A DNA stretch of 64,000 nucleotides from Neoceratodus forsteri (Eukaryota > Chordata > Ceratodontiformes > Ceratodontidae), in contig CM028129.1 in assembly GCA_016271365.2 (NCBI GenBank), forward strand, positions 432,084,501 through 432,148,500, read 5' to 3'. This document shows, piece by piece, positions 1-10,303 of this stretch. Positions within the stretch are counted from its first letter, which is position 1, and each line of letters starts with the position of its first letter. The notes below the pieces were generated by a model. It searched no databases. It saw only the letters and a list, made by a program, of their open reading frames with translations, and was not told the origin of the DNA. The position numbers and the translations under genes were made by a program.

Positions 1-1
1 A

Positions 2-1354
2 CATTGCTCACAGGGCTCTCCGGCCACTGAATCTCAGGACCCTCCAATCACCCATCTCCACCTGCAGACAGTGCATGCCAAAGAAGTGCTGCCTCTCCTA
101 CAATCCTTAAATCCTAATGGATCTCCAGGACTGGATGGACTGGACCCCAGGCTGCTTAGGGCCACTGCCCCAGCCATTGCCCTATTTGTAGCTCTGATAA
201 TAAACAGATCCCCGCAGGAAGGAACAGTGACAAAAATGTGGAAACAGACCCACGTAGTCCAAATCCATAAGGGTGGAGCTAGGGAAATGACAGGCCATTA
301 CAGACCCATCTCCATCCTATACCACCTGGCAAAGATCCAGGAGCGGCAAGTGTACTGCCAATTAAGGGACTACCTGGAAGCCAACACGCTCCTGGCCCCC
401 TCACAACATGGCTTTCAACAAAAGCATGGGACTGATACTGCCCTTATTAGATTTACCTCCAATGTTCTAGCTGCCTTGGACAAGGGTACCTCCACAGGGG
501 CCATTTTCATCGACCTTACCAAGGCCTTTGACCTGGTAGATCACCCACTCCTGCTAACAAAGATTAGCCAATTTTGACTTGACCAGCACTCCCTCAACTG
601 GTTCCATAATTACCTTACTGACCGCTCTCAACAGGTCAAGTGGAGAGAGGTTGCCTCCGAACCTCTACCTTTAACTGAGAGGGTCCCACAGGGCTCAATC
701 TTAGGCCCAATATTGTTCTCCCTATTCATCAATGACCTCCATGGCCATTGTGGGAGCAGCTCAGCAGTACAGTATGCTGATGATGCAGTACTATATAGAA
801 CTGGGGCACACCCATCCGGCCTAGGACCCCTGCTCCAAGCCAACTTCACCAAGGCCGAGACTTGGCTAGTTGAGAATTGCTTGGTACTTAACCCCAACAA
901 GACAAAAGCGATACTGTTCAGGCCAAAATCCTTGGGTCCCTCCCAGGCCCATCTTCTCCTACTCACTACCATATCTGGCTCCAAAACTGAGGTAGTACAA
1001 TCTGTCAAATATCTTGGCCTCACATTAGATCAGGAGCTCACATTGAAGCCCCATGTGGACCGGGTAACCAAAAGCATCCACCAAAAATTGGGCCTCCTCT
1101 ATCGTCTAAGCCATAACATGATACCAGAGACAAGATTGGCAGTTGCACAAAGCATCCTTCTCCCAACCTTAACCTACGCAGCCCCTATCATACTCGGCAT
1201 TGCAAAATTGGACCACTGTAGATTACAAACCTTTTACCACAAAATCTCATGCTTTGCAACTAAATCCCACCCAAGGACCCACCACTGTGAAGCCCTCGCA
1301 GCACTCAACTGGCCCTCTCTGAACAACAGGCTCCAGTACCCCCTATTAAGCTGA
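2..1354 (+). pseudogene. L2-clade LINE reverse transcriptase (5' end outside window)
   Basis: This is the reverse transcriptase of a non-LTR retrotransposon, which copies its RNA at a nicked chromosomal site. The frame is open from the window edge with a single in-frame TGA at 575-577. RT blocks appear in order: PGLDGLDP at the start, HYRPISIL near 296, SQHGFQQKHGTDTAL near 411, FIDLTKAFDLVDH near 507, VPQGSILGP near 687 and the catalytic YADDA near 773, then KYLGLTLD near 1009. This order and spacing are typical of the L2/CR1 group. The endonuclease domain is missing because the window starts inside the gene. The reading frame is lost at 1352 and continues after a shift at 1371. The stop and the frameshift mean this copy is dead. 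Clade assignment to L2 rather than CR1 rests on the C-terminus and on the tail, and is an inference. Confidence 0.85.
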
Positions 1355-1370
1355 ACCTACAAGCTCCTCG

Positions 1371-1631
1371 ATGTCCAATCTCCGGCAGGGCCGATCGGAC
1401 TACTTGCCCCAAAGTGGACCAGCTGACCACTCCGTTCCTCGAGCAAAAAAACTACTGGAAATCCCCATGGCCTGCTCTGTAGCTGGGAGTAAATTCTTTG
1501 CCCACTATACCCCTACATCGTGGAATAATCTCCCCAGCCACCTTCAGGAGACACCCTCCCTAGCCATATTTCAAAAGGGACTGCACACTCACCTTCTTAA
1601 TCCTAGTTCCTGCCCCTGTTCTGATGGCTAG
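1371..1631 (+). pseudogene. L2 LINE ORF2 C-terminus
   Basis: This continues the upstream reverse transcriptase after a frameshift. It shows the usual L2/CR1 C-terminal sequence: a VPRAKK stretch, then SVAGSKFFAHYTPTSWNNLP and FQKGLHTHLL, which corresponds to the conserved W-N-x-L-P and terminal F-K-x-x-L-K block of these ORF2 proteins. The stop at 1629 looks like the genuine end of the ORF because the untranslated tail follows. Confidence 0.8.
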
Positions 1632-1990
1632 CCTACCTCACCTTGTGTCAATTGTGTTTGTACAAAACCACTCCCCTTTAAGGGTAAAGATAGCCAACTT
1701 GTATAACCTTGTATGCTGTCCTATGCGTAACTTCTTGTGTGTACTTGAAGCATTTATCACACCATATCTATCTGCCGTCACTGTTGTATTCTGTAATGTA
1801 ATGTACCTACTGCCCTCTTCAACAAAAACTGTATATTGTCTTTGTAATCCTGTACGATATGTCCTACACTGTATTACCTGCCTGTATGTGCAAATTATAT
1901 GTAACTAACTCCAGGTTACCCCTGAAAAAGGGACCTTCGGGGCTCAGAGGGCTTACCCGGTTAACAACATTTTATAAATAAATAATATAT
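1632..1990 (+). repeat. L2 LINE 3' UTR and tail
   Basis: After the ORF2 stop there are about 290 bp of T/C-rich untranslated sequence. A conserved tail follows: CCTGAAAAAGGGACC at 1920-1934, CTTACCCGGTTAACAA near 1951, and a short TAAATA microsatellite end. The same tail recurs on the minus strand near 32.9, 35.6, 39.9 and 46.0 kb and on the plus strand near 43.35 kb, so it marks one LINE family seen repeatedly in this window. Confidence 0.8.
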
Positions 1991-1993
1991 ATA

Positions 1994-2386
1994 ACCTCAA
2001 GGAAAGGAGGGAGAGGGGGGACATGATAGAAACTTTCAAGTACAACAAGGGACTCAACAAAGTCCAAGAGGGTAGCATCTTTCAGAAAAGGAGATGTGCA
2101 AGAACAAGGGGGCACAATTTGAAGATGGGGGGGATGGCTCAGAGGTAATGTGAGGAAATATTTTTTCATGGAGATGGCTGTAGATGCATGGAACAGCCTT
2201 CCTGGGGAGGTTGTGGAGTCAAAAACAGTGGAGGAATGCAAGAATGCATGGGACAGACATAAGGCAAGTCTAGTGGGGGGTAGGAGGAAGTAGGCTGTTG
2301 GTTAACTAGGATCTGCAGCTTATCCATCAGGTAGGGAAATGGGCAGACCAAGTGGGCCAAGCGGTCCTTATCTGCCATCAGATTCC
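1994..2386 (+). pseudogene. CR1-type LINE 3' end
   Basis: Translation gives RGDMIETFKYNKGLNKVQ, followed by ARTRGHNLK and, after frameshifts, the blocks for FF-x-N-R and the W-N-x-L-P motif. This is the usual C-terminus of CR1-like ORF2 proteins. The tail reads GGGCAGACCAAGTGGGCC, then TATCTGCCATC and ATGTTTCTAT, a common CR1/REX-like ending in amphibian and reptile genomes. It is heavily 5' truncated and lies directly after the L2 tail in the same orientation. Confidence 0.7.
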
Positions 2387-2396
2387 ATGTTTCTAT

Positions 2397-2760
2397 AGGC
2401 GCTTTTACACACGTTTGTAAAATGAAATAAGCGTTACCTGTGTGATGCCATTGTATTCTGTTGTGTTCAGGTTTCCTTTTACACCCTGCGAGTATTCCGG
2501 CCAATCCCACCTCCATTTGTTTCGGCTCCCCCAGAGTTTGCTGCTCTAATGGCAGTTTATGCAGTGCTACCGGAATGGCTGTTTTACACAGCCAGATGAA
2601 ATGAAACACGTTGGTGCAAACCGCAAGAAGCAGAGATTGCAGTTTGGACAAACGTTCACCAAGGGAACGAAACAAATGCACTTTACACACAAGGGATGTA
2701 ACGGAATACTGTTTCCGTAACAGTTATTCTGTTACATAGACCTGTGTGTAAAAGCGCCTT
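2397..2760. mobile_element. MITE with 15-bp terminal inverted repeats and a 10-bp target duplication
   Basis: The left end AGGCGCTTTTACACA pairs with the right end TGTGTAAAAGCGCCT (2745-2759). ATGTTTCTAT flanks both sides, at 2387-2396 and 2761-2770. The element is 364 bp and has no coding capacity. It sits at the very end of the CR1 tail, so part of the apparent 10-bp duplication could come from the CR1 tail repeat itself. Subterminal sequences also repeat the phrase TTTTACAC inside. A length of 8-10 bp would suit hAT or Mutator-like elements; superfamily is undecided. Confidence 0.75.
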
Positions 2761-2770
2761 ATGTTTCTAT

Positions 2771-3484
2771 CTGTTTAACTAGTGACATTGACTGCATTGA
2801 ATAATTTGACTTTACCACTGGAAATGAATCTGACTGAGCCTGGAGCAAGAACTTAAGTAAGTATGGTACTACTACCGTATTCATTTCTGTAAGGACAGGG
2901 ACATCATCACTGGACACTCACACCTCTGACAATCTGATTTGCAAACAAGTTAAACAACTTAACTTTTCTAGAGATGTGAGTGGGAGGGGATAGAGAGAAT
3001 TATTATAGGACACCAGTAAGGTTGCCACCTGTCAGTTGTTTTACTTGTTGATCAGATTTTCAGGGCCCCTAACAGAACATCTGGTTTGGCTCTGTGCTGG
3101 TCAGGTTTTTGAGCCATTTTGAGTGTCCACACACTTTTGAAACAGATTTTGTCACATCATTCATTGTTTCAGCTGCATGTCCACATTACAAACAAGTTCT
3201 CTTGTCAATATAGCCCTTTGTTTGTGAAAGCAGTCAACCTGGGAGGTGTCAAGTGTGGCCATTAACACCATTAACACTTCATTACCTAATCTATTTCACT
3301 GCAGCAAAGCTGCCCCCACCTTTTGTAACAGTAACAGAGCCAGTTGTCTTCCACTTTCATTTGCTGGTAAACATTTTGATCTCTAATAAAATTCAGGGAG
3401 TTTTAAATGTTTTAAATCATTTTTTTCCTCAAGAAAAAAGTATGGGCATCCAAGGTGCAGAGGCATAGTTTGCATCTAGCTAAG
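2771..3484. other. No recognisable gene; possible eroded LTR-element gag region
   Basis: AT-rich sequence with no motif I recognise. It lies upstream of the Gypsy protease remnant, so it may contain decayed gag or leader, but no zinc knuckle or other gag hallmark is readable. Confidence 0.4.
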
Positions 3485-3795
3485 GCTGGCCCTGACAGGA
3501 GCAAGCCACACCATTGTCTCATGTAAAGCATGGAAAAATTACCTGGTGGCATGGACGTGGTACCAAAAAGGAACAGAGGTGGAATTAAGGCTTGCCTCAG
3601 AAGAGGCCTGTCATCCATGGGGACATGGTGAGATAGAAATTGGAGTAGTTGGAAAAAAAGTGGCAGAGCCATGCCCTCATCGTTGATTATTCTGTGGCAG
3701 ATGTGATACTGACTATAGACATTATCAGAGATTTAGAACTAACAATTGATTTCGGCAGCAAGAGTGTGAGCACACCACAGGGTTCAGCAGCCCTA
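3485..3795 (+). pseudogene. Gypsy-like retrotransposon aspartic protease remnant
   Basis: One frame gives TGASHTIVSCKAW and, further on, GEIEIGVVGKKV. A neighbouring frame then gives ALIVDYSVADVILTIDIIRD and LTIDFG. These are the active-site loop and the C-terminal I-L-G-x-D block of retropepsin proteases from Metaviridae/Gypsy elements, which cleave the Gag-Pol polyprotein. The catalytic aspartate before TGAS is replaced (the codon reads Leu) and the I-L-G-M-D glycine is also lost, so it could not function. A frameshift near 3655 separates the halves. Confidence 0.7.
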
Positions 3796-4310
3796 ATTTC
3801 TGACAAAAACCCAGTTCTTGAGCCATCCTTACAGCAGTTACCAGAAGAAGGAGCCACTGAACAGGTTACCACCATCTTACAGCTAGAACCAGCTCAGATC
3901 TTATGTGATGCAGTTATGCTAATCTGCAGTGCTACCAAGGAGGGAGGAAATGCTGAATCCATGGCAAAGTGTCAACTCCAGGAAGTTATACAGCAAATCC
4001 TTGAGGTGGTGACAGAGCAAGTGGGACATACTAAAACACTGAGGCATGTCCACCAGGAACAGTACTATGATCAGAAAAGGAGGTGTGTCACTTTTAAAAT
4101 GGAGGACTTGGTGCTTCCAAAATGACATGTGCAATCCAGTGAGGAAGACAGGTTCTGTGCAAAGCTAGCTTGCCCATGGGGAGGACCCTACATTATTTCC
4201 AAGAGATGTTCAGACATTATGTATGGACTGATGGAACCTGCCACTGGACGGAGCGGGGGGACACCACATCTCAAACCTCAGGAAGTTCAGGGATAGGATA
4301 GGACACACGC
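3796..4310 (+). pseudogene. Gypsy-like integrase C-terminal remnant
   Basis: The open frame up to 4125 ends with QEQYYDQKRR then FKMEDLVL, which matches the segment after the integrase core in Gypsy elements (Q-x-x-Y-D-x-K followed by F-x-x-G-D-x-V-L). Past the stop, the same region reads WGGPYII and HLKPQEV, equivalent to the W-x-G-P-Y and H-x-x-x-L-K blocks of the integrase C-terminal domain. RT, RNase H and the integrase core are absent between the protease and this block, which implies a large internal deletion. Confidence 0.65.
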
Positions 4311-4621
4311 ACCCTAACATTGAATTGGGGGGGAAGAGACCAGTTTGTCTCACGCTCCTTCAACTGGCTAGGAGGAGAACCAAAACAGTAGGGACTCAGG
4401 GAAGACTAGGCTTAGACCAAGAGTACCAGTGGACTACGGAGCTCTGCACAATTAGGGGACTATGGGAGAGAAGTAGCAGCTCTAATCACTGTGTTAAAAC
4501 TGTCATGCCAAGAAAACTGAATGTTTATTGTAAATAGTGAAATGTTAATTGAGTATAGCAATGAGTTGCTACTTCTGTGTTTAAGCCTGTCAGTTGGCAG
4601 TTTTGTCAACTTTGTTGACGC

Positions 4622-4635
4622 TTGGGGGAGGGGAA
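4622..4635 (+). promoter_or_regulatory. Polypurine tract of the LTR element
   Basis: A purine run, GGGGGAGGGGAA, lies directly before the TGTAACAG start of the LTR. This is the expected plus-strand primer site immediately 5' of a 3' LTR and fixes the LTR boundary and orientation. Confidence 0.7.
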
Positions 4636-6087
4636 TGTAACAGGTGTGAGCAACCTGTTACAATCAACCCACCAAATAAATACAAAATAAGAGGACTTAC
4701 CTGAATGCAAGGTGCCACGGTGTAGTCCTAGGGAGAGGTCATTTGCACACATGTAAAGAAAAGGAAGTGGTTTGGGGAGGGGACTCAGCTAAACCCCATT
4801 TGCCCAAAATGGTGGCAGAGTAGCCAGTATTTTATTTAGTAGCCAAGTGGCAAGTAAGGGCTAGTGGGTGGCTAGTGTTCTTTTGTTATGTGAACTGGGG
4901 GGAGGGGAGACAGAGACAAGCAAAGAGAGGATATAAGCAGACAGCAGCAAAAGCCCAGAGGGGCATAAATATATAAATAAAATATATCTATAAAAATAAA
5001 ACAGTTACCTGGGGGCAAGCAGTCCTCATAACCAGATCCAGGCTGGCCATGTTGTGAAGTGTCTGTTGGCTGGAACTGATATCACTAGGACAGCAAGAGG
5101 TGGAACCAGCCTGATAAAGATTTAATCAGAGTAAAGGCAGTGGTGTTCAGGGGAGGGAGGGCACAACAGCAGTGGGACACAACTTGTTCAAAAGAGTTCC
5201 TAGCTTTGAAAAGGGCAAAGATCTCTCCTGATTGGCTGCCAGTGACCTTAGTACCTAATGCTCCAATCAGGTACAAGAAGGGTGAACCGAGGTGCTGAAG
5301 GAGTGTAGCTCAATCTTTTGTTCTTGCTCTACTCTCTGAGCTGGAGTTAACAGCAGTGCAGTGGCAGGGCTGAGCCATTTACTTCAAGAAAAAACAAGGA
5401 AAACTGGAACTTAAGTTTTAAAGTATAGGCTAGTTAGCTAAAGGGCTATTATTGCCAAGATAAAAAAAAAGTATTCTAGCTAGGAAAGCCAGTTAGAGCA
5501 ATTGGTTCCAGAAACGATTGGGTCCTGACAGATCAAGCAAAGGCAGAGCAGAAACTTAAGTCTGCACTTAGCAGTCAAAACCTGCAAAGACTTTATTTTT
5601 GAGTTAAAGTTTGTAGGGAGGGATTACCTGTTTGCTGGAGGACTGAAGAGGACCAGAGGTGCAGCTGAATGAAACTAGAACCTGGGAGGACCAAAGTAGC
5701 ATCTGAACATCCGCAGAGGACACCTCATCAATCCCTGGCCAGGGCAGAAAAACAAAGGCTTTCACCATCCAATGGATGACACCTATTTGGGGTTGAGGTA
5801 CCAGAGACTATGACTTTTAAAAAAGACTTGAAATAATCTTGGAACATTTTATGGTTTATCTTGGAGGGTGGCATGAGAAATGTGTGTTGCAGCAAATTCT
5901 AGATTTTTTTGTCAGGAGAAGAAAATACTGATATTTTTGTGCAAATGTTACTTGCTGTTTAGGTTGTGCAGCCATTTTTCTAGTCACTGATAGAGCCATT
6001 GCTGAAGCAAAAAAAAAAAGTAATAGTTATTCACAGTTTACTAAATAAATTGGCTCTAATTTAAAGAGATTTTCTGCCTCTGTGACA
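4636..6087 (+). mobile_element. Gypsy-like 3' LTR (1452 bp)
   Basis: The LTR begins TGTAACAG and ends CTGTGACA, giving 7 of 8 matching inverted termini with the canonical TG...CA. A TATA-like GGATATAAGC lies near 4928 and an AATAAA signal at about 6045, some 40 bp from the end, so promoter and polyadenylation signals are in the expected order. It follows a polypurine tract and the integrase remnant, which makes it the 3' LTR. The 5' LTR is not in the window, so the target duplication cannot be checked. The exact right boundary is inferred from the inverted termini. Confidence 0.7.
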
Positions 6088-6724
6088 GTTCCTGTAGCAC
6101 TGTTGCTATGGTTAGAGGGTCATACTCCAAGGTAATATCTGCCAGCCCTATAACTAACCTTCCTTGTGGCTATCCATATTCCATCACCCAGGAAGGTGAA
6201 AGCAGTGTGCAGGGAGGTGTTACACTACACTCACCCACCTTTAAATGCTCAACATCCCCAGTGAGCACCGGGACTTCAAGATACAACCTTCTACCCAGAC
6301 ATCAACCCGGCAGAGGGTTGGACACCCCTCCACCAGCCAACCCTCAAGGTGAACATGGCTGATCACTACACTGGTAGTGTATCAGACTAAAACAAAACAG
6401 AAGCAGGAGCTCCCTAAGCCTTGAGGTCCAGCCTCACCCTCTCGGCTCCTCTGATAGACCAATCCCAAGTCCCCTAGGGTACCATGACCAGGAGATCCAG
6501 AGTGCCACATTAAGCTTGCTGCCATTTCGGGGAACACATCCAAAACCATACATCCTACCGGGGCAACTAACTCAACTCTATATCTTCAAGTAACTTGTAC
6601 CCCACCAAATATGTAAATGTACCCCACCATGACATGCAATTACATTTTTTTCAAAACATGCATTGAACAGTTACAAAAATTCATACAGTGAAACCTTGCA
6701 CTATTGCTAATAGGATATACTACG
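6088..6724. other. No recognisable gene
   Basis: Unique-looking sequence between the LTR and the foldback MITE. A short frame exists at 6108-6362 but has no motif or codon pattern that supports a gene. It may be the 5' flank of the Crypton element. Confidence 0.4.
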
Positions 6725-6946
6725 ATATCCTGACAGTCATTTCCCCAACACCCAGAATCCTAACAGCACTTGCACGAAACCCATTTGCATATTTAGATTT
6801 TGTCCACAGCGGGATTTCTTTCATTCCCCCCCCCCCTTACTTATAATAACTAACTACACCGCGGGCAAAATCTAAATGTTGGGCAAACGAGTTTTGGGTA
6901 AGTGGTGTTGGAATGCTGGGTGTCAGGGAAGTGACTGTCAGGATAT
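6725..6946. mobile_element. Foldback MITE
   Basis: The two halves are inverted copies. The left arm ATATCCTGACAGTCA starts at 6725 and the right arm TGACTGTCAGGATAT ends at 6946, and the pairing continues inwards through CAACACCCAG and TTTAGATTTTG. A C-rich loop lies at 6824-6838. There is no coding capacity. No clear target duplication is visible beyond a possible TA. It lies 470 bp upstream of the Crypton gene. Confidence 0.7.
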
Positions 6947-7035
6947 TATAATACTCCTGCTAATATACCTTAACAGCTAAACTAATGTATGCAAAAGGTG
7001 TGCAGCCAAAATCCATTGTATAAATTAATTTATTT

Positions 7036-7095
7036 CCACATATGTGGGATAAATCTCAGCACCCAAAATGTATCCCACATATGTAGGATAAATGC
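7036..7095. repeat. Short inverted repeat around CCACATATGTGG
   Basis: CCACATATGTGGGATAAA at 7036 and TGTATCCCACATATGTAGG downstream are inverted versions of each other separated by about 20 bp. It could be the core of a very short MITE or a structured element in the Crypton 5' flank. Confidence 0.5.
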
Positions 7096-7413
7096 AACCT
7101 GTCAATCGAAGCCACTGAGCTAGACCTACATAATGCCAACCACAAAGATGGCACATTTAACCTTAATCAATACTGGCATGCACAAAAACAACCAGCAGCA
7201 GCATCCCTCATCCTGGCATTCTGCACCACACAGACTTCATTTAGCCTCACAACATGGGCCACAAAGCAACACTGGAACACTGAAAAAATAGCGGAAAAAG
7301 TAATTTTACAAAAGAATACAGCTTGTCATTTTTTTCCCCTTATCCTAGTACCGAATACTACATTCTGACTGCAACTGCATACTAACAATACCGTTGGGTG
7401 TAAAAAAAATGAA

Positions 7414-8919
7414 ATGGCAGAGCAGCAACATAACGCAGACTTCGCAATGGAACTCTCTCAAATATTAACTCAGTTTGAAGAGGATACCGAAACTCTCCTC
7501 GAGTCAAAAAAAGAAACCAGCCACCATGTCATTGAAGGAGAAGAAGATCCTCAACCGAGCACAAGTACAGCATCCTCTATAGATGAAGTTGCCATACAAA
7601 AATACATTGAATCTGGAAGAAACCCCAACACAGTGAAAAAAAACCAAATCAACATCAGTACCTTCAAGAACTACATAATAAACACCTACAAAATAGAAAC
7701 TCACCTAGAAAACCAACCACCCAAAGACCTGAACAAACTACTTGCGGCATACTTTATGAACTGTACAAAAAAAAGATGGGACACCTTAAGAACCCCTGAC
7801 TCTCCGAGCTATGTTCCAGAGCTTGGAAAGATACCTTTAAGGGAAACAGTACTCTGAGTCAATGTCCACTTCACCAGCATTTCTAACCACAAGAGAAGTG
7901 CTCCAATGCAAACAGAATCACCTAAAAAGTCATGGAAAAGGCAATAAGCCAAAAGCAGCAGATGAACTAACCAACATGCTAATAAACAAATTGTATGAAT
8001 CCCACCAACTGGGTCCACACACACCCGACATCCTAATGAACTCAATGTGACTCATAATAAGCCTCTATTTTGGTGTAAGGGGAGTGACAGAAATGAGAGG
8101 AGTAAAATGGGGAGACATTACTATCACAAAAGATGAAAACAACAAAGCCTACCCAGAATATACCAATAAAAGCCAAACAAAAACAAGACCTGGCACAAAC
8201 CCGAAAGATAAAAACTGAAGCCACGGGCATATGAACTTAGCAATGACCCCATTAGACGCCCAGTCAAAAATTACCAGATTTACAGAAGCCACAGACCAGA
8301 TCAATGCAACCATCCTGAGTCACCTTTCTTCCTTGCTGTGAACACCAACATACAGACATCCACATCTGCAAAATGGTTAAAAAATCAAGCAGTTGGAATA
8401 AATAAGCTTTCCACAATTGTAAAAACTATGGTATCTGATGCAGGAATCCAAACTAACAAAAAGTTCACCAACCATTCCATACGAAAACATCTTGTACAAA
8501 AACTGGTAGATAGTGGCATTGCTCCAGTGGACATAATACAAATCTCAGGCTACAAACAACTACAGAGCCTTAATGAATACTCAAAACTAAGTGAGGAGAA
8601 GCAACAAGAAATTAACACACTACTTAGTGGAAAACATCTACAAAAAACAGGCCTTGAACAGAAAGACCTACAACTAAGCACAATACCATCCAACTACAAA
8701 AAGCTCCTAGGTACCTGCATCAGCAGTCCTACAATAAACACTTATCAAGTCACATTCAAGATTATACAAGGTAAGCAGAATAATAGCTCTTTACAATATA
8801 CCCAAAATGGCCCCACCCTACCCCTAAACATAACTATCTCTCCCATTGCAACCCATTTCAAAAAATGTTTACTCAACAACTCTATTTTTATCCCATCCCC
8901 ATGCAGGAAACAAGTATGA
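7414..8919 (+). pseudogene. Crypton-type tyrosine recombinase (transposase)
   Basis: Cryptons move with a tyrosine recombinase instead of a DDE transposase. The first frame (7414-7857) has a 60-residue acidic head, then SGRNPNTVKKNQINISTFKN, which resembles the N-terminal SAM-like fold of vertebrate Crypton-derived proteins such as KIAA1958 and the ZMYM/QRICH group. A shifted frame (7862-8217, one TGA at 8048) holds LYFGVRGVTEMRGVKWGDI with the first catalytic Arg near 8078. The original frame resumes near 8240 and gives FLAVNTN, the box NHSIRKH near 8470 (His and second Arg), ISGYKQL near 8540 and LNEYS with the nucleophile Tyr near 8578. The usual SGHKN histidine is Tyr here. Two frameshifts and one stop disable this copy. 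The C-terminal extension runs to 8919, where an L1 has inserted. Confidence 0.8.
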
Positions 8920-9082
8920 CAATTACATCAGAAAGGGGGTGTGGCCTGGCGCAGTTCAAGATGACAGCTTAATTTCTCAGCTCTCCAAGGACATTCAGCT
9001 ATCTGTCTTCATCTACAGCCATCCAGGACAATAATGTAAGTCAACAGTAACATCCAGCAAGATAAAGTTCATATCTACAGCT

Positions 9083-10303
9083 TTGGTAGGTTATTTTCAC
9101 AATTGCTTTAAGATTTGGTCTTTTTTCTACCCGCTAATCTTGTCTGTTTGCCTAGGCCTACTAGCATGGCTGAGCAAGAAATGCACCTTTCCTCACTCTC
9201 CAGAGTGGAAACTATTTCAGAAATTAATATCTGAAATTAAAGATTTAAAAATAGCTTCTCAGCAAAATACGGCTACTCTGCAAACCTTGGACACTTGCTT
9301 ACTGAGCACTAAAAACAAAACTAAACAAAATGAATCCTCAGTCCAAGATCTCAAAGCTACCATAAGGGAACAGGGCAGAACCATCAAAACACTCCAAACT
9401 AAAATAGAGGACATTGAAAATAGATGCCGCAGAAATAACTTAAGATTCTTTGGCTTCCCTGAGGGTTCTGAACTTGGAGACGTGACTGTCTTACTCCTGC
9501 ATGTTTTGCCTGCTATGCTGCGTCTTCCACCCAACCTCAACTTAATCATAGAGTGCTCCCACTGCTCACTGGGCCTGAAACCAAGTCCAGACCAAAAACC
9601 AAGGACAATAATCGCACGGTTTCTTAATTATGCTCACACCGAAATTATACTGCAGAAAGCAAGAGAAACCGGAATCCTGATGTGGCAAGAATCTAGAATT
9701 TACATATACAGGGATTACTCTAAAGAATTGTCTGCTAAAAGGCGTGCTTTCAACCCAATCAAACAAGTATTACACCAAAAAGGGATAAGGTTTGCTCTCC
9801 AGTACCCTGCAGTGATGAGACTTTATTTGGGTAATACATTTAAAGATGTTAACACCCCAGAAACCCTGTCTGCTTTCATAGAAACTTTACCAGCTCAAAA
9901 TAGTGTTCCTCACACTCCCGAACTGTTACACTCAGGGCTCTTGGCTGATTTAACTATTTGCGAGTTTGGAGCTGCACAGGACACCAGAGACTCACTCCCT
10001 ACTCGTGCAGACACAGAAACACCTTCCCTGGATAGCTCACTCCCTAGGCAGTTGGCCAGTATTCAAAACAAAAAAAGTATCAACACTAAATCTGCCAGAA
10101 CTGCCTGCTGTGAAGATCGGACCACAAACAAAAACACTGCAGCTTCCAAAAGGGGCTCCCACCTGTCCTCACTGCTTCCTCCGAATAATATGTTCACCCC
10201 TCTACAGGACGCAGTTATGTCCTTGCAAGAGGATTTGTCCCAGATAGATGCAGAGACTTTGCAGAACGTCCCTAACATCCTGGAAGCTGGACCAATCAGC
10301 TGA
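9083..10303 (+). CDS. L1 ORF1 protein (RNA-binding chaperone)
   Basis: ORF1p coats L1 RNA and assists target-primed reverse transcription. Residues about 45-115 are heptad-rich with ISEIKDLKIA and TIKTLQTKIEDIE, a coiled coil for trimerisation. RCRRNNLRFFGFPEG (about 113-127) opens the RRM, and IYIYRDYSKELSAKRRAF with GIRFALQYPAVMRL (about 210-250) is the C-terminal nucleic-acid-binding domain of the Transposase_22 family. The tail beyond residue 280 is variable. The listed start is not the likely one: an ATG at 9166 opens MAEQEMHLSSLSRVETIS in another frame, so a frameshift near 9220 probably separates the true N-terminus from the rest. Confidence 0.85.
   Translation: MVGYFHNCFKIWSFFYPLILSVCLGLLAWLSKKCTFPHSPEWKLFQKLISEIKDLKIASQQNTATLQTLDTCLLSTKNKTKQNESSVQDLKATIREQGRTIKTLQTKIEDIENRCRRNNLRFFGFPEGSELGDVTVLLLHVLPAMLRLPPNLNLIIECSHCSLGLKPSPDQKPRTIIARFLNYAHTEIILQKARETGILMWQESRIYIYRDYSKELSAKRRAFNPIKQVLHQKGIRFALQYPAVMRLYLGNTFKDVNTPETLSAFIETLPAQNSVPHTPELLHSGLLADLTICEFGAAQDTRDSLPTRADTETPSLDSSLPRQLASIQNKKSINTKSARTACCEDRTTNKNTAASKRGSHLSSLLPPNNMFTPLQDAVMSLQEDLSQIDAETLQNVPNILEAGPIS

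Noticed and set aside
628..1023. 131-codon minus-strand frame
   Set aside because: Shadow of the plus-strand L2 reverse transcriptase.
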